Below, piece by piece: positions 5,661-9,345 of a stretch of 9,345 nt of DNA (its first letter is position 1; each line of letters begins with the position of its first letter). The notes below the pieces were generated by a model. That model was not told where the DNA came from and did not search any database. It saw nothing but the letters and a program-made list of their open reading frames with translations. The stretch is from positions 1 through 9,345 of the forward strand of contig JBAZQW010000071.1 in NCBI GenBank assembly GCA_041645005.1, written 5' to 3'. The DNA is from Pelotomaculum_B sp041645005 (GTDB lineage Bacteria > Bacillota > Desulfotomaculia > Desulfotomaculales > Pelotomaculaceae). The translations under genes and the position numbers were made by a program.

Positions 5661-6185
5661 ATGGACTACCATAAAAAGAATCCCGCTCATTACAAACAAT
5701 ATCGCAGCGGCTCGGGGCGCGACTCTTTTATTGAAAAATACTGGGGCAGTGAAAAAAAGCATGATAAAGAAATTTTTAAAAAAAATCTTACGCAAATACA
5801 GTATGAAGTGACGCAAAACAACGCCACGGAGCCGCCCTTTAAAAATGAGTACTGGGACAACCGGCGTAATGGAATATACGTCGATATCGTTTCCGGTGAG
5901 CCACTTTTCAGTTCCAGGGACAAATTTGACGCGGGCTGCGGCTGGCCCAGTTTTTCCAGGCCGCTGCAAGGGGAAAACGTAAAGGCGAAGGAAGATTTGA
6001 GACACGGCATGGTGCGCACCGAGGTGCGGAGCAAAAAAGGCGATTCGCACCTCGGCCATGTTTTTGAAGACGGGCCGGCCCCTACCGGGTTGCGTTACTG
6101 CATCAATTCCGCCGCCCTGCGCTTTATACCGGAGGAAGACCTTGAAAAAGAAGGATACGGTGAGTATGCCGGCCTGTTTAAATAA
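5661..6185 (+). CDS. msrB: Peptide-methionine (R)-S-oxide reductase MsrB, zinc-less type
   Basis: Reduces methionine-R-sulfoxide in proteins, using thioredoxin or another thiol donor. The 174-residue product matches the MsrB fold from about residue 38: QYEVTQNNATEPPF, EYWDN, GIYVDIVSGEPLFSS, GCGWPSF, HGMVRTEV, HLGHVFEDGP, GLRYCINSAALRF. The catalytic cysteine is Cys147 (RYCINS) and the likely resolving cysteine is Cys93 (AGCGWPSF). The two CxxC zinc sites of many MsrBs are replaced by VDIVSG and SKKG, as in the Bacillus subtilis-type enzyme. About 30-35 residues of hydrophilic N-terminal extension (YHKKNPAHYKQY...) exceed the usual ~143-residue length. The start is uncertain: ATG 5661 has no ribosome site and a TTG at 5571 in the same frame has none either. 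The enzyme fits a thiol-redox neighbourhood. It is convergent with the sensor kinase gene, 12 bases away. Confidence 0.93.
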   Translation: MDYHKKNPAHYKQYRSGSGRDSFIEKYWGSEKKHDKEIFKKNLTQIQYEVTQNNATEPPFKNEYWDNRRNGIYVDIVSGEPLFSSRDKFDAGCGWPSFSRPLQGENVKAKEDLRHGMVRTEVRSKKGDSHLGHVFEDGPAPTGLRYCINSAALRFIPEEDLEKEGYGEYAGLFK

Positions 6186-6197
6186 ATGCAGAACGTT

Positions 6198-7628
6198 TTA
6201 TCCCTGGTAAACAGGAACGGTAAAGGAAAAGCTGCTTCCCTCGTTGATCTTGCTTTCCGCCCAAATCCTGCCCCCGTGGGCCTCAACCAGGCTTTTGGCG
6301 ATGGCCAGTCCAAGGCCCGCGCCGCCTCCCGAGCGAGCGCGCGACTGATCGGAACGGTAAAACCGTTCAAAAACACTGGCCAATTCATCAGCCGCAATAC
6401 CGACTCCTGTATCTTTTATGGAAAAAGCAACTTCATCGTTTTCCAGGATGGCTGATAATGTGATCATCCCGCCAGGCTTGGTGAAGCGCAGCGCATTTCC
6501 CAAAATATTTAACAGGACTTGCACCATCCGATCAGGATCAACATCCACAGCGGGTAAGCCCGCGGGAATATCCACTGCAAAATTAATATTCTTGTGCCTG
6601 GCGTCGCTGGAAGAAAGCATGGTCACTTTTTCAACCAGTTCCTCCACCCGGACCTCCCGGCGGTTTAGACGCAGTTCCCCGGCGTCTGCCAGGCTGATTT
6701 CCTGCAGCTCGTTTACCAGCCTGGTTATGCGCAATACCTCGTCGTGCATTGAAATGATCGTCTCAGGAGACGCTGTTATGACCCCCTCCTGCATAGACTC
6801 GAGGTTGCCCCTTAAAATCGCCAGAGGAGTTCTTAATTCGTGAGCGGTGTCCGCGAGCAGGTTCCTCCTGAGCCTTTCGTTCCGCTCCAGACTTTCCGCC
6901 ATATTATTGAAGGAAGAGGCCAACTCGCCAATTTCATCACCCGTTGTGACCGCCGCCCTGTAGCCCAGTTCCCGCCCGGCCAGGCGTTTAGCAGCTAAAG
7001 TAAGCATGGCTATGGGCTTGCTCAAGTGCCTGGAAATGAAGATGCCAAAGATCAAGGCGATCACAGAAGCGACAACAGCAGCCCATAAAGTGGCCTTATT
7101 AACACTGTTGATGAACTCGCTCTCCCATTCACCACGCTGGTTGTTCACCATGATCAATGTGCCGACCGCAGCATTGTTGACTGTTAAGGTCAGGCGATTC
7201 TTAATTGTATCCTCCGGCACCGGTTTCCCTATATAAGCGCTGTCTGAAGCCGCTATGATCTTCCCATTTGAGTCCATTAAAAGAAAATCACCGGTGTTCG
7301 ATCCCATTATAGGCCCCATGCTGGGCCCCATTCTGTGTCCAGCTCCAGGAACTCCCTGGGCAATGCGGCCATTCCCGCCGCCCATGCCTCTGCCTTTGGA
7401 CTGGGCATCAAAAACAGACTGTACATCACTCCAGCCATTATTATCACGGTGGTATTCGGTGAGAAGCCCAGCAAACAACTCTAAACGGTAAGAGAGATTT
7501 TTATCGACATAGTTGTCAAACGAGTCACGGGCGGCAATCCCGGACAGGACGGCCACAATCAGGGTCGCCAGCAGGGCCAGCAGGACCATTGATATGGATA
7601 TCTTGGCAGCAAGTTTCAAATTCAACAC
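6198..7628 (-). CDS. Membrane sensor histidine kinase (HAMP, BaeS-like)
   Basis: A 476-residue two-pass sensor kinase. In order: transmembrane helix 1 (about 11-32), an extracytoplasmic sensor region (33-178), transmembrane helix 2 (about 179-199), HAMP (200-250), a HisKA dimerisation domain with the phosphorylated His263 in TAHELRTPLA, and an ATPase domain with the N-box around Asn378 (NILGNALRF), DTGVGI (406-411), ERFYRSDQSR and GGAGLGLAIAKSLV. The sensor region contains a Met/Gly-rich stretch (about 78-112) in which Met100, Met104 and Met108 form M-x3-M-x3-M next to His98. That kind of ligand set is known in copper/silver-binding proteins, so metal sensing is possible but unproven. The start is GTG at 7628 with AGGTAAGG just upstream, 14 bases after the response regulator stop; both are one transcription unit. 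The signal sensed is not known. Confidence 0.93.
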   Translation of the reverse strand: MLNLKLAAKISISMVLLALLATLIVAVLSGIAARDSFDNYVDKNLSYRLELFAGLLTEYHRDNNGWSDVQSVFDAQSKGRGMGGGNGRIAQGVPGAGHRMGPSMGPIMGSNTGDFLLMDSNGKIIAASDSAYIGKPVPEDTIKNRLTLTVNNAAVGTLIMVNNQRGEWESEFINSVNKATLWAAVVASVIALIFGIFISRHLSKPIAMLTLAAKRLAGRELGYRAAVTTGDEIGELASSFNNMAESLERNERLRRNLLADTAHELRTPLAILRGNLESMQEGVITASPETIISMHDEVLRITRLVNELQEISLADAGELRLNRREVRVEELVEKVTMLSSSDARHKNINFAVDIPAGLPAVDVDPDRMVQVLLNILGNALRFTKPGGMITLSAILENDEVAFSIKDTGVGIAADELASVFERFYRSDQSRARSGGGAGLGLAIAKSLVEAHGGRIWAESKINEGSSFSFTVPVYQG

Positions 7629-7642
7629 CCTTACCTGTTTAG

Positions 7643-8326
7643 TTAACCACCGAAGCGGTAGCCTGTACCATAGACGGTGATTATGTAACTGGGATTGGCC
7701 GGGTCCGCTTCAATCTTTTTCCGTAAATTGCTGATATGCGTGTCTATGGACCTTTCATAGCCCTCGTAAGCGAAACCCAGGGCGGCGTCAAGCAGCTGCA
7801 GGCGGCTGTAGACCCTGCCCCGGCTGCTTAAAAGCAAATATAAGATTTTAAATTCTGTGGGTGTTAACAGGATGTTCTTTCCTTTTAAAAAAACTTCGTG
7901 GCGGCTTAAATCTATTTCCAGATCCCCCACCTTAATCAGTTCCTCTTTCTTTTCCTCACCCGGCTCGCTGCGGCGTAAAACAACCCTGATCCGCGCGGTC
8001 AGTTCTCTTAAGCTGAACGGTTTGGTAATGTAATCATCCGCGCCTATTTCCAGCCCCAGGAGTTTGTCTATCTCTTCTGTCCTGGCCGTCAGCATGATCA
8101 CCGGGATACTGCTTTTCTGCCGGATCTCCCTGCATACTTCCAGGCCGTTCTTGCCGGGTAACAGCCAGTCCAACACAACAAGATTCGGCTTTTCCGCCTG
8201 CACTAATTCCAAAGCCGCCAGGCCGTCCACCGCCTGAATAACTGTAAAACCTTCATTTTCTAGATAATTTTTAAGCAGTTCCCGGATCTTTTCCTCGTCG
8301 TCCACCACAAGTATTTTTTTAGGCAC
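7643..8326 (-). CDS. OmpR/PhoB-family response regulator
   Basis: A 227-residue DNA-binding response regulator, phosphorylated by the kinase encoded immediately downstream. The receiver domain (1-120) has the acidic pocket Asp9/Asp10 (VVDDEEK), phospho-acceptor Asp53 (VVLDWLLPG), Thr80 (MLTAR) and Lys102 (ITKPF). The C-terminal winged helix (about 133-226) shows LTPTEFKILYLLLS, the recognition region SIDTHISNLRKKIE and the wing VYGTGYRF. The start is GTG at 8326, with GAGGTG five bases upstream. It is divergent from the secreted DUF2680-like gene; an array of five 11-bp units between the two is a good candidate for its binding site. No convincing promoter for this gene could be fixed in the AT-rich spacer. 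Confidence 0.95.
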   Translation of the reverse strand: MPKKILVVDDEEKIRELLKNYLENEGFTVIQAVDGLAALELVQAEKPNLVVLDWLLPGKNGLEVCREIRQKSSIPVIMLTARTEEIDKLLGLEIGADDYITKPFSLRELTARIRVVLRRSEPGEEKKEELIKVGDLEIDLSRHEVFLKGKNILLTPTEFKILYLLLSSRGRVYSRLQLLDAALGFAYEGYERSIDTHISNLRKKIEADPANPSYIITVYGTGYRFGG

Positions 8327-8410
8327 GGTTCCACCTCGAAATAAGTCTCAAGTAGTTCTTATCACACATTTTATCATTAATTTAAAGATTTTTATAATCC
8401 CAAATGAATC

Positions 8411-8465
8411 TTGACATTATCTTAACAATTTCTAAAAATGATTTTAATAACTTATTGGTATTATA
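8411..8465 (+). promoter_or_regulatory. Five consecutive 11-bp repeats (candidate OmpR-class operator/promoter)
   Basis: Read in 11-base steps, the sequence gives units starting TTGACA (8411), TTAACA (8422), TAAAAA (8433), TTAATA (8444) and TTGGTA (8455), that is, about TTRAYA each time. Direct repeats at helical spacing are how OmpR/PhoB-class regulators bind. The last unit holds TATTAT (8459-8464), a possible -10 for the secreted protein gene without a good -35, as expected for an activator-dependent promoter. The region is AT-rich, so chance similarity is a real alternative. Confidence 0.5.
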
Positions 8466-8500
8466 CATTCAGAGAAAAAAACAAAGGAGGCTACAGTTTT

Positions 8501-9067
8501 ATGAAAATCAAGAATTGGTTGGCGGCAGCCGTTGCCGTAGCCTTGCTGGGCGGGGTTCTACTGGTAGGCATCCCGACGGCAAAGGCATCCGCAGTAGGAA
8601 ACCAGTCCAATGGTCAGGCCGGGCAAGGTAACCGGGGCGGTTACGGACTGCATATGGGCAGAAATATGGGCGGTATGGGAACAAATATGGCGGAATTCCT
8701 GGGGATCAGCCAGGAGGATTTAAGCGCCGCCCGTCAAGCCGGCCAGTCACTGGTACAGATCGCGGCTGAAAAAGGGATCAGTGAACAACAGCTGCTGGAT
8801 TATATGCTTGCCCAGCGCGTCGCTCAGTTCGACCAACTGGTTGCAGACGGCAAGATAACCCAGGAGCAGGCCGACCAGCACAAGCAATTTATGACCGAGC
8901 GGGTGCAGGAAAACCTCAACCGGACCACAGTTGGGCCGAACAACACCGGCGACAGGGGTTTTAAAGCCGGAGGCATGGGCGCCGGAATGGGCAAAGGCTT
9001 AGGGCAAGGCAGATGCGGCGGTCAATGTAATGGCGCCGGCAACGGGCAGGGGACAGGCGCAAATTAA
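8501..9067 (+). CDS. Secreted DUF2680-like protein, Met/Gly-rich with CxxxC tail
   Basis: A 188-residue exported protein of unknown function. Residues 1-29 are a signal peptide (KIK, hydrophobic AAAVAVALLGGVLLVG, then a TAKA-S cleavage site). A Gly/Asn/Met-rich segment (33-63) includes HMGRNMGGMGTNM: Met52, 56, 59 and 63 with His51. The helical core (64-140) has the pattern I know from clostridial DUF2680 proteins: FLGISQEDL, AGQSLVQIAAEKGI, QLVADGKITQEQAD. The tail (150-188) is Gly-rich with Met159-x3-Met163 and RCGGQC (Cys172, Cys176). The start at 8501 has AAAGGAGG ten bases upstream; a frame opening at 8438 lacks this. The Met-, His- and Cys-rich ends suggest extracytoplasmic metal binding, echoing the Met-rich sensor loop of the neighbouring kinase. 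The divergent position makes it the probable regulon member of that pair. Role inferred only. Confidence 0.85.
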   Translation: MKIKNWLAAAVAVALLGGVLLVGIPTAKASAVGNQSNGQAGQGNRGGYGLHMGRNMGGMGTNMAEFLGISQEDLSAARQAGQSLVQIAAEKGISEQQLLDYMLAQRVAQFDQLVADGKITQEQADQHKQFMTERVQENLNRTTVGPNNTGDRGFKAGGMGAGMGKGLGQGRCGGQCNGAGNGQGTGAN

Positions 9068-9070
9068 GAC

Positions 9071-9099
9071 AAAAAAGCCGGGTAACACCGGCTTTTTTT
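9071..9099 (+). terminator. Intrinsic terminator after the secreted protein gene
   Basis: A GCCGG/CCGGC stem (9077-9081, 9088-9092) with a six-base loop is flanked by six A and followed by seven T (9093-9099). The A-T flanks extend the stem to about 11 bp. It starts four bases after the stop codon. The A-run also allows function on the opposite strand. Confidence 0.92.
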
Positions 9100-9135
9100 G
9101 CTACAAGTAATGATGTAAAATTGATTTTTTACTTT

Positions 9136-9339
9136 TTATAGGCACGCTTGTGCCATTTTTTTCGCGCCGTATGCGTTTAAGCGGAACAGCGGCATTATCC
9201 TTTTCCCGTTATCATCACCCAATAGCTCTGGCCAGCCTGGTTGTCTTAACCTTACATGGCTTTTTTGCCCTGACTTCAAGGAGGCATTGGGGTTGGGGAG
9301 CGCAATCGCATCTAAACAGCACCATTCTATCCGGCGCAT
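9136..9339 (-). other. Short open frame of doubtful coding status, possibly part of a dispersed repeat
   Basis: A 67-codon frame from ATG at 9339-9337 to TAA at 9136. The predicted peptide is rich in basic residues and Pro (SLKSGQKSHVRLRQPGWPEL) and shows no domain I can name. The ribosome-site region is almost entirely outside the window, so the start cannot be judged. Its 3' end coincides with the hairpin at 9141-9154. It could be a small gene, the end of a longer one beginning beyond the window, or a non-coding repetitive element that happens to be open. I favour the last possibility weakly. Confidence 0.25.
9141..9162 (+). terminator. Second terminator-like hairpin
   Basis: GGCAC (9141-9145) pairs perfectly with GTGCC (9150-9154) around a GCTT loop, followed by A and seven T (9156-9162). 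Its form is that of an intrinsic terminator on the plus strand, 40 bases after the first one. It may be a back-up terminator or the end of an inserted element. Confidence 0.5.
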
Positions 9340-9345
9340 TGGCCT

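Noticed and set aside
6418..6843. Long plus-strand open frame inside the kinase gene
   Set aside because: It is antisense to the well-supported kinase domains, has no ribosome site I can see, and encodes a Ser/Thr/Arg-rich sequence with no domain; treated as a shadow.
1..9345. CRISPR arrays, tRNA or rRNA genes, riboswitches, insertion sequences with transposase
   Set aside because: Looked for by eye on both strands; no regularly spaced repeats, no tRNA-like cloverleaf or rRNA motifs, and no transposase domain were seen.

Overview
The window most likely comes from a low-to-mid-GC, anaerobic, Gram-positive bacterium of the Clostridia/Peptococcaceae type (Desulfotomaculum/Pelotomaculum-like). 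The support is strong AGGAGG-type ribosome sites, sigma-A-like promoters, a DUF2680-type secreted protein, a BaeS/OmpR-type two-component pair and redox genes rich in Fe-S and cysteine. This placement is inference, not a search result.

Left half (1-4985): a lipoate-protein ligase gene (lplA, minus strand, 3' end cut by the window edge) is divergent from a tightly packed plus-strand operon of six genes. These are a dihydrolipoamide dehydrogenase (lpdA), a stand-alone protein resembling the N-terminal domain of heterodisulfide reductase HdrA, a 2[4Fe-4S] ferredoxin, a fusion of a DGC cysteine domain to a GcvH-like lipoyl carrier domain, and two further DGC-domain proteins, the last with a CxCxCxC tail. 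Genes 2-5 overlap by 4-8 bp. No glycine-cleavage P or T protein and no 2-oxoacid dehydrogenase E1/E2 is present in the window. The module therefore looks like a dedicated lipoate-based thiol/disulfide relay: LplA loads lipoate on the fusion protein, LpdA oxidises or reduces the bound dithiol with NAD(H), and the HdrA-like, ferredoxin and DGC proteins supply electrons or handle a thiophilic substrate. The substrate cannot be read from the sequence; arsenic, another soft metal(loid) or sulfane sulfur are guesses. This is the candidate undescribed system.

Centre (5057-6185): an ArsR-family repressor with a CVC motif lies convergent to the operon. Its promoter is clear, and a 7-1-7 dyad sits just downstream of it. 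A dyad of the same geometry overlaps the -35 box of the lpdA promoter. Next comes a plus-strand methionine-R-sulfoxide reductase (msrB, zinc-less type) with a short N-terminal extension.

Right half (6198-9100): a minus-strand response regulator and sensor kinase pair, whose kinase has a Met/Gly-rich extracytoplasmic segment, is divergent from a secreted DUF2680-like protein that is also Met/Gly-rich and ends in a CxxxC tail. Between them are five consecutive 11-bp units beginning TTRAYA-like, the usual layout of an OmpR-class operator. A strong intrinsic terminator ends the secreted-protein gene.

The last ~245 bases hold a second terminator-like hairpin and a short minus-strand open frame of doubtful coding status.
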